A model generated the notes under the pieces. It was not told the origin of the DNA and ran no database searches. It was given only the letters and a program-made list of their open reading frames with translations. Positions 50,916 to 60,005 of a stretch of DNA of 64,000 nt are shown piece after piece. A program made the translations under genes and the position numbers. Source of the stretch: Amycolatopsis camponoti (GTDB taxonomy: Bacteria > Actinomycetota > Actinomycetes > Mycobacteriales > Pseudonocardiaceae). The stretch is taken from NCBI RefSeq assembly GCF_902497555.1, contig NZ_CABVGP010000002.1, positions 508,501-572,500 of the forward strand. Direction: 5' to 3'. Position 1 is the stretch's first letter. Each line of letters starts with the position of its first letter.

Positions 50916-52001
50916 TCAGTCCGGCGCGTGGATGCGCACCTCCCGGTTCTCCGCGTCCGGCTCCGCCCAGGTCAGCAGGCGTCCGGCCGCGCTCTCCAAC
51001 GCCGCGAGGTCGCGCTTCGGCAGCTTCTCGAACGGCGACAGCTCCAGCACCGCGGCCTTGCGCTCCCAGAACCCGCGGACGTACCCGCCCACCAGCAGCG
51101 TGCCCTTGACCAGGCCGTTCTGCGTGATCACCCGCTTGCGGTGCGCGTCGGAGATGACCCGGGTCCGGTCCGCGTACGACAGGAGCGTCTGGTCGAACGG
51201 GCCCAGCAGCCGGGGCGGCGCCGGGACGTCCTCGTCCGGTACGGAAAGCTCCGGCAGGTCCAGCAGCTCGCGCCCGTCTTCGTCGCGGTGCCGCCGGAGG
51301 TCCATCGAAGCCGCCACCTCGCCCAGCCGGGTGATGCCCGCCCACGTCTGGACGTCGGCCACCGTCGCCGGGCCGAACGCGCGCAGGTAGCGCGAAATCA
51401 GCGAAGCGGGCGAAGGTGGGGGTAGCGACGCGCCCACCCACTGGTCGAGGCACGCGTACGTCGTCTGCCCGGCCTTGCCCCAGATCGCCCGCGGCGGAGT
51501 CTGGACCAGCGGCAACCGCCCCCGGGCCAGGTGCGTCAGGGAGGCCGCGGGGACGTCCCAGCGCCGCGCCAGCTCGGCACCCAGCGCTGTGCTGGACAAC
51601 GCCGAAGCGGCCAGTAGCTCACGCGCCGCCGAGGCGACGACGTCGTGGTCCAGGCCGGCCAGCGCCTTCGCGTGCAGCGTGTTCGTCTTGAGGTCGCGGT
51701 CGTAGAGCACTTGGACCGCCGGCCGCCACGCCAGTGCGTCCGCCGCCGTCACCAGGTGGACCGTGCCGCGCATCAGCGCGATCCGGACCACCTGCCTGCT
51801 CTCCAGCAGCGCGGCCAGGTCGGCGGGCCGGAAGCCGTGCAGCCGCGCCCACAGCGCGTAGTACGGCGGGAACGGCGCTTGCGCCTGGAGTCCCGCGAGG
51901 TGCTCGACGGCGTCGAGCGCGGACATCTTCGCGCGGCGAAGCAGCAGCTGGCGCTCCAGCGTCGCCCGGTTCAGTGCCTGTCGGCTCACCGTCGTGGTCA
52001 C
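50916..52001 (-). CDS. Winged-helix DNA-binding domain protein (HTH_42 family)
   Basis: A 361-residue protein of the actinobacterial winged-helix family related to YcaQ/AlkX-type proteins (VEHLAGLQAQAPFPPYYALW, VRIALMRGTVHLVTAADALA, RYLRAFGPATVADVQTWAGI, VGGYVRGFWERKAAVLEL). Some relatives are DNA glycosylases for interstrand crosslinks, so a DNA-repair role is possible; the exact activity is not clear here. It lies between the monooxygenase gene and the divergent AraC gene. Confidence 0.8.
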   Translation of the reverse strand: MTTTVSRQALNRATLERQLLLRRAKMSALDAVEHLAGLQAQAPFPPYYALWARLHGFRPADLAALLESRQVVRIALMRGTVHLVTAADALAWRPAVQVLYDRDLKTNTLHAKALAGLDHDVVASAARELLAASALSSTALGAELARRWDVPAASLTHLARGRLPLVQTPPRAIWGKAGQTTYACLDQWVGASLPPPSPASLISRYLRAFGPATVADVQTWAGITRLGEVAASMDLRRHRDEDGRELLDLPELSVPDEDVPAPPRLLGPFDQTLLSYADRTRVISDAHRKRVITQNGLVKGTLLVGGYVRGFWERKAAVLELSPFEKLPKRDLAALESAAGRLLTWAEPDAENREVRIHAPD

Positions 52002-52051
52002 CGGGCCACCCTAGCGAGCGGCACCGACAGTTCCGGGTCCATAATCCGGCC

Positions 52052-53107
52052 ATGGCCGAGCTCGCCGCGCCCGCCGTCGGGGACTGGGACTTCCCGCGGG
52101 GCACCGCGAGCATCGAGCTGATGACCCGGTTCGCCACCGACCGCGGCCTGCCCGCCGGGAAGCTGCTGGCCGCGACGACGCTCTCGCCGGAGCTCCTCGC
52201 CGACCCGTCGGTGCAGGTCGACGCGCGTCAGGAGCTGGCCGTCGTCCGCGCGCTGGCCGAACTGGACGGCTCGGACGCGACGGCACTGGAGCTCGGCCGC
52301 CGCTACCGCGTCACCACCTTCGGCATCTTCGGCTTCGCCTGCATCAGCAGCCCGACCCTGCGGGACGCGATGCTGTTCTCCCTGCGCTACTTCGACCTCA
52401 GCTTCGCCTTCTGCATCCCGCACGTCGAGCTGGAGAGCGACCGCCTGACGCTGGAACTGGACGACAGCCGCGTGCCCGCCGACGTCGCCCGGTTCCTCGT
52501 GCTGCGCGACCTGGCGGCGATCTTCTCGGTGATGCGCGACCTGCTGCCGGAGATCGTGCTGGACGACCTGAGCTTCCGGCACGAGGCGTCCACAGTGGAC
52601 ACCTACCGGGCCGCGTTCGGCCTGGTGCCGCGGTTCGGTGCCGACGCCTGCCGCGCGACGCTCGACCCCGCGCTGCTGACGCTGCCGCTGCCGCAGGCCA
52701 ACGACCAGACCGTCGCGCTGTGCGCCGCGCAGTGCGAAGCGCTCGTCGCGCGCAAACGCCGCCGGTCGGGCATCTCGCAGCAGGTCCGGGAACGCCTGGT
52801 CCGGCTCGGCGGCGTCGACGCCGGCATGGACGAGATCGCGCGCCAGCTGACGCTCAGCACGCGCACGCTGCGGCGGCGCCTGACCGAGTCCGGCACCAGC
52901 TACCGCGCGCTGGTCGACGAGGTCCGCCAGACGCTGGCCGAAGAGCTGCTCGACACCGGCGTCCTGTCGGTCGAGGACGTCGCGTACCGGCTCGGGTACG
53001 CCGAGGCGTCGAGCTTCATCTACGCGTTCAAGCGCTGGACCGGGATGACGCCGGCGGCGTTCGCGCGGCGCTTCCGGGCCGCTCGGCAAGCACCGCCGGG
53101 TAGGTGA
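52052..53107 (+). CDS. AraC-family transcriptional regulator
   Basis: A 351-residue regulator: an N-terminal arabinose-binding-type effector domain (residues about 25-205) and a C-terminal AraC HTH pair (MDEIARQLTLSTRTLRRRLT, VEDVAYRLGYAEASSFIYAF, FKRWTGMTPAAFARRF). This OruR/ArgR-like layout is common in activators of hydrophobic alcohol or amino-acid catabolism. It is the best local candidate to control the BVMO-GMC operon. Its last 80 bp overlap the convergent TetR gene. Confidence 0.92.
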   Translation: MAELAAPAVGDWDFPRGTASIELMTRFATDRGLPAGKLLAATTLSPELLADPSVQVDARQELAVVRALAELDGSDATALELGRRYRVTTFGIFGFACISSPTLRDAMLFSLRYFDLSFAFCIPHVELESDRLTLELDDSRVPADVARFLVLRDLAAIFSVMRDLLPEIVLDDLSFRHEASTVDTYRAAFGLVPRFGADACRATLDPALLTLPLPQANDQTVALCAAQCEALVARKRRRSGISQQVRERLVRLGGVDAGMDEIARQLTLSTRTLRRRLTESGTSYRALVDEVRQTLAEELLDTGVLSVEDVAYRLGYAEASSFIYAFKRWTGMTPAAFARRFRAARQAPPGR

Positions 53108-53699
53108 GCTTGAGCAGGTTGAGGATCGAATCGGTGAGGAAGGTGCGCAGCGCCGCGCGGTCGAGCGTGCCGCGGATCAGCCATTCGCGCGAAGCGGCCC
53201 GCAGCATCCCGCCGAACGACCGGATCATCGCGCGCAGCTCCTCGCGGCCGTCGGTGACGTCGGTCATCAGCGCGGCTTCCAGCACCCGGTCGGCGGCGAT
53301 CTCGTCGGCTTCCAGCATGATCCGCTCGATCTCGGGGTCGCGGCCCGCGGACTCGGGGCCGATGACGGTCAGCCAGGCGTCGCGGTTGCGGTCCACGACG
53401 TCGATCCACCGCTCGACGCCGATCGTCAGCCGCTCTTCCATCGTGGTGTCCGGCAGCGCTTCGGTGACCGGCGCGGGCACGATCATCAACTGCCGCACCA
53501 CTTCCAGGTACAGCTCGCGCTTGCCGCCGAAGTAGTGGTTGATGAGCGGCCGCGCCACCCCGGCCGCCTCGGCGATGTCCGAAGTGGACACCGAGGCGTA
53601 GCTGCCCGCGCCGAACAGGTGCCGGGCGGCGGCGAGGATCTCCGCGCGCCGTTCGGCCGGTTCGAGACGGCGCCGCCGCGGCCGGGTCCCACTGGTCAT
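53028..53699 (-). CDS. TetR-family transcriptional regulator
   Basis: A 223-residue regulator with a TetR HTH at about residues 15-65 (RRAEILAAARHLFGAGSYAS, IAEAAGVARPLINHYFGGKR). The ATG at 53699 fits the family length. A 17-bp dyad 30 bp upstream (53730) is a likely autoregulatory operator. The gene's 3' end overlaps the AraC gene on the other strand by 80 bp. Confidence 0.9.
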   Translation of the reverse strand: MTSGTRPRRRRLEPAERRAEILAAARHLFGAGSYASVSTSDIAEAAGVARPLINHYFGGKRELYLEVVRQLMIVPAPVTEALPDTTMEERLTIGVERWIDVVDRNRDAWLTVIGPESAGRDPEIERIMLEADEIAADRVLEAALMTDVTDGREELRAMIRSFGGMLRAASREWLIRGTLDRAALRTFLTDSILNLLKLTYPAVLAERPGSAARTPPASSRSSA

Positions 53700-53729
53700 C
53701 CGCTCAGCCTCGCGGGGGAGCGGCATGCT

Positions 53730-53746
53730 GTCAACAAGTAGTTGAC
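53730..53746. promoter_or_regulatory. Operator of the TetR gene at 53028
   Basis: GTCAAC-AAGTA-GTTGAC is a perfect dyad with 6-bp arms, 31 bp upstream of the TetR start. A further TGGGTCAA-like half follows (GTTGACCCATCGTCAAA). It is likely to be bound by the TetR protein itself. Confidence 0.6.
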
Positions 53747-53892
53747 CCATCGTCAAAGAGTGGCTCCGGTGGCGGGCAACGGGTGTTTCGCGCAAACCTT
53801 TGTCGTTACGCAACCGGAACAACCGGCCGGTAACTTCCCGGCGCCCGGATGCGACGAGACGGCAGAGGCCAGCGACCGGGGGTAGGAGCCAG

Positions 53893-54204
53893 ATGACCGA
53901 AGAAGGCGCGCCGATCCGGCCGGCCGGACGCTGGGTGAGCGTCCGCCTGCAGCATCGTCACGTCAGCTTCGACGAGGGCTTCGAAGCGGACGAGCCCCTC
54001 CCGGACGGCGACTGCGCGGACGACGAGTCCCTGTCGTACTCGGGAATAGTGATCACGGGCTACGACGAGGGTTCGAAGGTTTCCGAGCGCTGGATCCCGT
54101 TGGGCGTCGACCCGTCCGAAGCGGACGACGAGCGGTTGATCGAGCAACTGCGCGAAGCCCTTCTCTGGCAAGCGGGGCGCCCGCCCCAGAATGCCGACGA
54201 CTGA
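53893..54204 (+). CDS. Small acidic hypothetical protein
   Basis: A 103-residue acidic protein (WVSVRLQHRHVSFDEGFEAD, SLSYSGIVITGYDEGSKVSE) with no family I recognise. GGTAGGAG precedes the ATG at 53893. Codon use fits the region. It ends at the palindromic element that also ends the convergent TetR gene. Confidence 0.6.
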   Translation: MTEEGAPIRPAGRWVSVRLQHRHVSFDEGFEADEPLPDGDCADDESLSYSGIVITGYDEGSKVSERWIPLGVDPSEADDERLIEQLREALLWQAGRPPQNADD

Positions 54205-54206
54205 CC

Positions 54207-54248
54207 GGTCGTGAGCGGAAAACGGAACACTGTTTCCCGCTCACGACC
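54207..54248. repeat. Palindromic intergenic element, copy 2
   Basis: GGTCGTGAGCGG (54207-54218) pairs perfectly with 54237-54248, and the stem extends inward with one mismatch. Arm and loop share GGTCGTGAG and AACACTGTTTC with the element at 3721-3776. It overlaps the last codon of the minus-strand TetR gene and follows the plus-strand stop at 54204, so it acts as a shared terminator. Confidence 0.8.
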
Positions 54249-54834
54249 CGGTGCGTAGGCCCTCGAAAGCCACCTTGCACACGAAGTCCGCCACTTCGGT
54301 CGCCGACGAGCCGCGCCGCGGCTTGTACCACTCGATCAGCGAGTTCACCATGCCGAAGATCAGCCGCGCGGTCACCGCCGGGTCGACGTCCGGGCGGATG
54401 TCGCCCTCCGCTTCCGCCTGCTTCACCAGGTCCGTCACCAGCAGGTCGAACTCGCGGCGTCGGGCCAGCGCCGCCCGCTCCACCTTCGTGTTGCCGCGGA
54501 CCCTCAGCAGCAGCGTCACGAACGGCAGCCGGTCGGCCAGCACCAGCACGCTGCCGCGCACCAGGTGCTCCAGCCGGTCGATCGCGCGCCCGTCCAGCTG
54601 CGACGTCGAAGCCGCCACTTCGAACAGCCCGTCCAGGGCCCGGTCGACCGCCAGCCGCAGCAGTTCCTCCTTGCTGGGCACGTGGTGGTAGATCGCCGAC
54701 TTCGTGATGCCGAGCTTGCGGGAGAGGTCCTCCATGCTCGTGCCGTCGTACCCGCGCTCGTTGAACAGCCGGACCGCCACCTGCAGCAGCGATTCGAGGT
54801 CGTAGCCCGGGCGCCCGCGACGCGGTGTGGTCAC
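54241..54834 (-). CDS. TetR-family regulator of phenylacetate genes (PaaR-like)
   Basis: A 197-residue TetR protein (HTH about 12-60: LLQVAVRLFNERGYDGTSME, LGITKSAIYHHVPSKEELLR). The GTG at 54834 overlaps the paaK stop codon, so it is the last gene of paaI-paaK-regulator. TetR regulators in this position respond to phenylacetyl-CoA and repress paa genes. The related half-sites upstream of paaI and paaZ are its probable targets. Confidence 0.9.
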   Translation of the reverse strand: MTTPRRGRPGYDLESLLQVAVRLFNERGYDGTSMEDLSRKLGITKSAIYHHVPSKEELLRLAVDRALDGLFEVAASTSQLDGRAIDRLEHLVRGSVLVLADRLPFVTLLLRVRGNTKVERAALARRREFDLLVTDLVKQAEAEGDIRPDVDPAVTARLIFGMVNSLIEWYKPRRGSSATEVADFVCKVAFEGLRTGS

Positions 54835-56108
54835 GTCCGGTTCCGCTGGTCGATGATCCGCCGCATCTTGCCCATCGACCGCTCGAGGGTGTCCGGGTCG
54901 ACGACGTCCACCGACACCGTCACGCCCACGCCGTCCTTCACGCCCGAGATCAGCGAGGCAGCGGCCTGCTCCCGGGCGGCGGCCGAAGCGTCGTGGCGCG
55001 CCTCGACCAGCACGGTCAGGTGGTCGAGGCGCCCGCGCGTGGACCGGACGAGCTGGAAGTGCGGGCTCAGCGATTCCGTGCGCAGCACGATTTCCTCGAT
55101 CTGCGTCGGGAAGACGTTGACCCCGCGCAGGATGATCAGGTCGTCCGTGCGGCCGGTGACCTTGTCCATCCGCCGGAACGCCGGGCGCGCGGTCCCCGGC
55201 GACAGCGCCGTGAGGTCGCGGGTGCGGTAGCGGATGATCGGCAGCGCCTGCTTCGTCAGCGACGTGAACACCAGCTCGCCGGTTTCGCCGTCACTCAGCA
55301 CGTTCTCGGCGAAGGGGTCGATCACCTCGGGGTAGAAGTGGTCCTCCCAGATGTGCAGGCCGTCCTTCGTCTCGACGCACTCCTGCGCGACGCCCGGGCC
55401 CATCACCTCGGACAGCCCGTAGATGTCGACGGCGTCGATCGCGAACCGCTCCTCGATCTCGGCGCGCATCTGCTCGGTCCACGGCTCCGCGCCGAAGATG
55501 CCCACCTTGAGCGAGCTCGCACGCGGGTCGACGCCCTGGCGCTCGAACTCGTCGAGCAGCGTCAGCATGTACGACGGCGTGACCATGATGATCTCGGGCT
55601 CGAAGTCGGTGATCAGCTGGACCTGGCGCGCCGTCATCCCGCCCGACGCGGGGATCACCGTGCAGCCCAGCTTCTCCGCGCCGTAGTGCGCGCCGAGACC
55701 GCCGGTGAACAGGCCGTAGCCGTACGCGTTGTGCAGCTTGTGGCCCGGACGGCCGCCGGCGGCGTGGATCGACCGGGCCATCACCGTCGCCCAGGTGTCG
55801 ATGTCCTGCTCGGTGTACCCGACGACGGTGGCCTTGCCGGTCGTGCCGCTGGAGGCGTGGATGCGCCGCACCTGGTCCTGCGGCACGGCGAACATCCCGA
55901 ACGGGTAGTTCTCCCGCAGGTCCTGCTTCGTCGTGAACGGGAACTTCGCCAGGTCGGCGAGCTCCTTGCAGTCGTCCGGGTGGACGCCGGCGTCGTCGAA
56001 CTTCTTCCGGTACGCCGGAACGTTCGTGTACGCGTGCCGGAGTGTCCATTGCAGACGCTCGAGCTGCAGGGCGGCCAGCTCGTCGGCGGAGGGGTTCGCC
56101 TCGATCAT
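54831..56108 (-). CDS. paaK: Phenylacetate-CoA ligase
   Basis: A 425-residue AMP-forming ligase that activates phenylacetate to phenylacetyl-CoA, the first step of the pathway. Visible are the P-loop ASSGTTGKATVVGYTEQDI, the motif DIYGLSEVMGPG, the hinge region with RYRTRDLT and the C-terminal GRTDDLIILRGVNVFP. Length matches PaaK. It overlaps paaI upstream (ATGA) and the TetR gene downstream (GTGA). Confidence 0.96.
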   Translation of the reverse strand: MIEANPSADELAALQLERLQWTLRHAYTNVPAYRKKFDDAGVHPDDCKELADLAKFPFTTKQDLRENYPFGMFAVPQDQVRRIHASSGTTGKATVVGYTEQDIDTWATVMARSIHAAGGRPGHKLHNAYGYGLFTGGLGAHYGAEKLGCTVIPASGGMTARQVQLITDFEPEIIMVTPSYMLTLLDEFERQGVDPRASSLKVGIFGAEPWTEQMRAEIEERFAIDAVDIYGLSEVMGPGVAQECVETKDGLHIWEDHFYPEVIDPFAENVLSDGETGELVFTSLTKQALPIIRYRTRDLTALSPGTARPAFRRMDKVTGRTDDLIILRGVNVFPTQIEEIVLRTESLSPHFQLVRSTRGRLDHLTVLVEARHDASAAAREQAAASLISGVKDGVGVTVSVDVVDPDTLERSMGKMRRIIDQRNRT

Positions 56109-56521
56109 GCATCGCCTCGTTTCGCGGAGATGGCGCGGCTGCGGCCGCGGAATTCGGCGACGACCTCGGGGCCGCCGGGGGTGTCCCGGTGCACGGTGAC
56201 GTCGTAGATGCCGTTGCGGCCGTAGCGGGTGCGCTCGGTGGCCGTGGCGACGAGGTGGTCGCCGAGCCGGCCGGCCGCGACGAACGAGATTTCGGCACCC
56301 GCGGCGACCGTCACCGGCCCGTGGGTGTTGCAGGCGCAGGCGAAGGCGGTGTCGGCGAGCAGGAAGACGTACCCGCCGTGGGCGATGTCGTGGCCGTTGA
56401 CCATCGCGGGGGTGATCGTCATGGTCGCCACGGCCCGGCCGTCACCGGCTTCGACCAGCTCGATGCCCAGCGCGCGCGACGCCTCGTCGGCGGCGAACAT
56501 GGTGTGCGCGGCGTTGGTCAT
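56105..56521 (-). CDS. paaI: Hydroxyphenylacetyl-CoA thioesterase
   Basis: A 138-residue hotdog-fold thioesterase (MVNGHDIAHGGYVFLLADTA with the HGG motif, VAAGAEISFVAAGRLGD). It releases CoA from dead-end intermediates of the pathway. GGAGG lies 6 nt before the ATG. First gene of the minus-strand paa unit, divergent from paaZ. Confidence 0.94.
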   Translation of the reverse strand: MTNAAHTMFAADEASRALGIELVEAGDGRAVATMTITPAMVNGHDIAHGGYVFLLADTAFACACNTHGPVTVAAGAEISFVAAGRLGDHLVATATERTRYGRNGIYDVTVHRDTPGGPEVVAEFRGRSRAISAKRGDA

Positions 56522-56535
56522 TCGTCCTCCGTGCC

Positions 56536-56557
56536 TGACCTACCGAATGGACGGTCA
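56536..56557 (-). promoter_or_regulatory. PaaR-like operator, paaI side
   Basis: TGACCTACCG (56536-56545) and the inverted TGACCGTCCA (56557-56548) flank a 2-nt centre, with 7 of 10 positions matching between halves. It lies 15 bp upstream of paaI. The half TGACCTACCG nearly repeats TTACCTACCG in the site at 56647. Confidence 0.6.
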
Positions 56558-56646
56558 CCTGGCGGTGTCGCTCAGTAAAGGCAGTGGCCCGGCCGGTGTC
56601 AAGCGTCGCCCCTTCCGATCCCGGCGCCCGGCGGCTACCATGCAAA

Positions 56647-56668
56647 TAACTGAACGTCCGGTAGGTAA
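56647..56668 (+). promoter_or_regulatory. PaaR-like operator, paaZ side
   Basis: An imperfect 22-bp dyad whose right half on the minus strand reads TTACCTACCG. The centre AACGTCCGGT fits the known PaaR-type form AACGnnCGTT with one change. It lies 21 bp before paaZ, so a bound repressor would block the main operon. Confidence 0.6.
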
Positions 56669-56689
56669 TTCGGTGGAGGTCGGGACCTG

Positions 56690-58717
56690 ATGGCAGTGCT
56701 GCGCAGCTACGTCTCCGGGGAGTGGCACACGGCGGATGACGGCGTCCCGCTGCACGACGCGGCCACGGGCGAGGAGGTCGCCCGGATCTCGTCGGCGGGC
56801 GTCGACTTCGCGGGCGCGCTGGAGTACGGCCGCCGCGTGGGCGGCCCGGCGCTGCGGGAGCTGACGTTCCACCAGCGTGCGGCCCTGCTGAAGGCGCTGG
56901 CCTCGCACCTGCGGGAGCACCGCGAGGAGCTGTACGCACTCTCCGCGCGCACGGGCGCCACGCTGGGTGACTCGAAGTTCGACATCGACGGCGGCATCGG
57001 CGTCCTGTTCAGCTACGGCTCGAAGGGCAAGCGCGAGCTGCCCAACGACACCGTCTACGTCGAGGGCGCCGTCGAACCCCTGAGCAAGGGCGGCACGTTC
57101 GTCGCCCAGCACATCGCGACCCCGCTGCGGGGCGTCGCCGTCCAGATCAACGCCTTCAACTTCCCGGTGTGGGGGCCGCTGGAGAAGTTCGCCCCCGCGT
57201 TCCTCGCCGGGGTCCCGAGCCTGGTCAAGCCGGCCAGCTCGACGGCGTACCTGACCGCGCGGCTCGTCGAGCTGATCATCGAGTCCGGGATCCTGCCGGA
57301 GGGGTCGCTGCAGTTCGTCGCCGGCGGCGTCGGCGACCTCCTCGACCACGTGACCGCGCAGGACCTGGTGTCGTTCACCGGCTCGGCGTCCACCGCCCAG
57401 AAGCTGCGGGCGCACCCGGCGATCATCCGCAACGCCGTCCGGTTCAACGCCGAGGCCGACTCGCTGAACTGCTCGATCCTCGGTCCGGACGCGGTGCGCG
57501 GGACCACCGAGTTCGACCTGTTCGTCAAGCAGCTGACCAGCGAGATGACGGTCAAGGCGGGCCAGAAGTGCACCGCCATCCGCCGCGCGTTCGTCCCGGC
57601 CTCGTTGCTGGACGACGTCGCCGCGGCGGCTTCGGAGCGGCTCGCGAAGGTGACGGTCGGGAATCCCACCGCCGAGGGCGTCCGGATGGGCGCGCTGGCC
57701 AGCCTTGAACAGCGTGAGGAGGTCCGGCGGTCGCTGAAGGCGCTGCTGGACGCCGGGAGCATCGTCTTCGGCGACCCGGAAAAGGTCGACGTCGTCGATG
57801 CCGACGCCGAGCGGGGCGCGTTCATCTCGCCGGTGCTGCTCAAGGCCGACCCGGAGCGCTCGGAGCCGCACGAGGTCGAGGCGTTCGGCCCGGTCTCGAC
57901 GCTGATGCCGTACACGTCCACCGAGCAGGTCGTCGAGTTCGCCGCGCGCGGTGGCGGCAGCCTGGCGGGCTCGATCGTCTCCGCCGACAAGGAGTTCGTG
58001 CGCGACGTCGTCCTCGGCGCGGCGCCGTTCCACGGCCGTTTGCTGGTGCTGGACGCCGACGACGCCAAGGAGTCCACCGGTCACGGCTCGCCGATGCCGC
58101 AGCTGGTCCACGGCGGCCCCGGCCGCGCTGGCGGCGGCGAGGAGATGGGCGGCATCCGCGGCGTGCTGCACCACATGCAGCGCACGGCGGTCCAGGGTTC
58201 GCCCGCCGTGCTCAGCGCGGTGACCGGCCGCTGGGTGACCGGCGCACCGCGCACCGAGGGCGACGTCCACCCGTTCCGGAAATCCTTGGCGGAGCTGCGC
58301 ATCGGTGACTCGGTCGTCGCCGGGCCGCGGACGGTCAGCCAGGAGGACGTCGACCACTTCGCCGAGTTCACCGGCGACACGTTCTACGCCCACACCGACC
58401 CCGAGGCCGCGGCCGCGAACCCGCTGTTCGGCGGGATCGTCGCGCACGGCTACCTGGTCGTCTCGTTCGCCGCCGGCCTGTTCGTCTCGCCCGAACCCGG
58501 CCCGGTGCTGGCCAACTACGGCCTGGAGAACCTGCGGTTCCTCACCCCGGTCAAGGTCGGCGACTCGCTGACGGTGACGCTCACCGCCAAGCAGATCACC
58601 CCGCGGATCGACCAGGAGTACGGCGAGGTCCGCTGGGACGCCGACGTCACCAACGCCGACGGCGAGTCCGTGGCCAAGTACGACGTCCTCACCCTCGTGT
58701 CGAAGGAGCAGCCGTGA
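56690..58717 (+). CDS. paaZ: Bifunctional oxepin-CoA hydrolase / 3-oxo-5,6-didehydrosuberyl-CoA semialdehyde dehydrogenase
   Basis: A 675-residue two-domain enzyme. Residues 1-510 are an aldehyde dehydrogenase (Glu in FNAEADSLN, catalytic Cys in [10 protein letters not shown]). Residues about 540-675 are a MaoC-type hotdog hydratase ([14 protein letters not shown] with Asp and His, [13 protein letters not shown]). It hydrolyses the ring ether made after PaaG and oxidises the aldehyde. GGAGG precedes the ATG. First gene of the divergent operon; its stop overlaps paaA. Confidence 0.96.
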   Translation: MAVLRSYVSGEWHTADDGVPLHDAATGEEVARISSAGVDFAGALEYGRRVGGPALRELTFHQRAALLKALASHLREHREELYALSARTGATLGDSKFDIDGGIGVLFSYGSKGKRELPNDTVYVEGAVEPLSKGGTFVAQHIATPLRGVAVQINAFNFPVWGPLEKFAPAFLAGVPSLVKPASSTAYLTARLVELIIESGILPEGSLQFVAGGVGDLLDHVTAQDLVSFTGSASTAQKLRAHPAIIRNAVRFNAEADSLNCSILGPDAVRGTTEFDLFVKQLTSEMTVKAGQKCTAIRRAFVPASLLDDVAAAASERLAKVTVGNPTAEGVRMGALASLEQREEVRRSLKALLDAGSIVFGDPEKVDVVDADAERGAFISPVLLKADPERSEPHEVEAFGPVSTLMPYTSTEQVVEFAARGGGSLAGSIVSADKEFVRDVVLGAAPFHGRLLVLDADDAKESTGHGSPMPQLVHGGPGRAGGGEEMGGIRGVLHHMQRTAVQGSPAVLSAVTGRWVTGAPRTEGDVHPFRKSLAELRIGDSVVAGPRTVSQEDVDHFAEFTGDTFYAHTDPEAAAANPLFGGIVAHGYLVVSFAAGLFVSPEPGPVLANYGLENLRFLTPVKVGDSLTVTLTAKQITPRIDQEYGEVRWDADVTNADGESVAKYDVLTLVSKEQP

Positions 58718-59652
58718 CCTTGGATCAGACACTGCCTCAGGAGCACTTCGAGCACACCATCGAGCGCGACCAGCGCATCGAGCCGCGCGACTGGGTGCCC
58801 GAGGGCTACCGCAAGACGATGATCCGGCAGATCGCGCAGCACGCGCACTCGGAGATCATCGGCATGCAGCCCGAAGGCAACTGGATCACGCGCGCGCCGT
58901 CGTTGCGCCGCAAGGCGATCCTGCTCGCCAAGGTCCAGGACGAGGCCGGCCACGGGCTTTACCTGTACTCGGCGGCGGCGACGCTGGGCGCCGACCGCGC
59001 GGACCTGACCGACAAGCTGATCACCGGCAGGCAGAAGTACTCGTCGATCTTCAACTACCCGACGCTGACCTTCGCCGACGTCGGCGTGATCGGCTGGCTG
59101 GTCGACGGCGCGGCGATCTGCAACCAGGTGCCGCTGTGCCGGTCGTCGTACGGGCCGTACGCGCGGGCGATGATCCGGATCTGCAAGGAAGAGTCGTTCC
59201 ACCAGCGGCAGGGCTACGAGCTGCTGATGACGATGATGAAGGGCACCCAGCAGCAGCGGGACATGGTCCAGGAGGCCGTCGACCGCTGGTGGTGGCCGTC
59301 GCTGATGATGTTCGGGCCGCCGGACGCCGACTCGCCGAACACCGCGCAGTCGATGGCGTGGAAGGTCAAGCGGCACACCAACGACGAGCTGCGGCAGCGC
59401 TTCGTCGACATGTCGGTGCCGCAGGCTTCCGCGCTGGGCGTCACGTTCCCGGATCCCGACCTGAAGTGGAACGCCGAGCGCGGGCACTACGACTTCGGCG
59501 CGGTCGACTGGGACGAGTTCAAGAACGTGCTGAAGGGCAACGGCCCGTGCAACGCGTCGCGGATCGCGCACCGACGCCGCGCGCACGAAGACGGCGCCTG
59601 GGTCCGTGAAGCCGCGGTGGCGCACGCCGCGAAGAACGAGGAGCGCAAGTGA
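58714..59652 (+). CDS. paaA: 1,2-phenylacetyl-CoA epoxidase, catalytic subunit PaaA
   Basis: A 312-residue ferritin-like di-iron subunit. The metal-binding helices include [20 protein letters not shown] and [15 protein letters not shown] (ExxH motifs). It inserts oxygen into phenylacetyl-CoA to give the 1,2-epoxide. The GTG at 58714 overlaps the paaZ stop and the gene's own stop overlaps paaB. Confidence 0.97.
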   Translation: MTLDQTLPQEHFEHTIERDQRIEPRDWVPEGYRKTMIRQIAQHAHSEIIGMQPEGNWITRAPSLRRKAILLAKVQDEAGHGLYLYSAAATLGADRADLTDKLITGRQKYSSIFNYPTLTFADVGVIGWLVDGAAICNQVPLCRSSYGPYARAMIRICKEESFHQRQGYELLMTMMKGTQQQRDMVQEAVDRWWWPSLMMFGPPDADSPNTAQSMAWKVKRHTNDELRQRFVDMSVPQASALGVTFPDPDLKWNAERGHYDFGAVDWDEFKNVLKGNGPCNASRIAHRRRAHEDGAWVREAAVAHAAKNEERK

Positions 59653-60005
59653 GCGACCTGACTGCCGAAGGCGGCCACGGCGCCGTCCCGCTGGAGGGCG
59701 TCCCCGCCGAACCCGGCCCGGTGAAGCACGACTGGCCGCTGTACGAGGTGTTCGTCCGCGGCAAGCGCGGCCTGAACCACGTGCACGTCGGGTCGCTGCA
59801 CGCGGCCGACGACCAGATGGCGTTGCACCACGCGCGTGACCTCTACACCCGCCGCAACGAAGGCGTGTCGATCTGGGTCGTGCGCGCGTCGGACATCACG
59901 GCGTCGTCGCCGGACGAGAAGGACCCGTTCTTCGCGCCGAGCGGCGACAAGGTCTACCGGCACCCGACGTTCTACGACATCCCCGAGGAGGTGCCGCACA
60001 TATGA
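59649..60005 (+). CDS. paaB: 1,2-phenylacetyl-CoA epoxidase subunit PaaB
   Basis: A 118-residue small subunit ([40 protein letters not shown]) that is needed for the active epoxidase. GTGA overlap with paaA and ATGA overlap with paaC show tight coupling. Confidence 0.96.
   Translation: MSDLTAEGGHGAVPLEGVPAEPGPVKHDWPLYEVFVRGKRGLNHVHVGSLHAADDQMALHHARDLYTRRNEGVSIWVVRASDITASSPDEKDPFFAPSGDKVYRHPTFYDIPEEVPHI

Noticed and set aside
53893..54204. Antitoxin of a toxin-antitoxin pair
   Set aside because: The protein is small and acidic, but there is no toxin-like partner and no HTH or known antitoxin motif.
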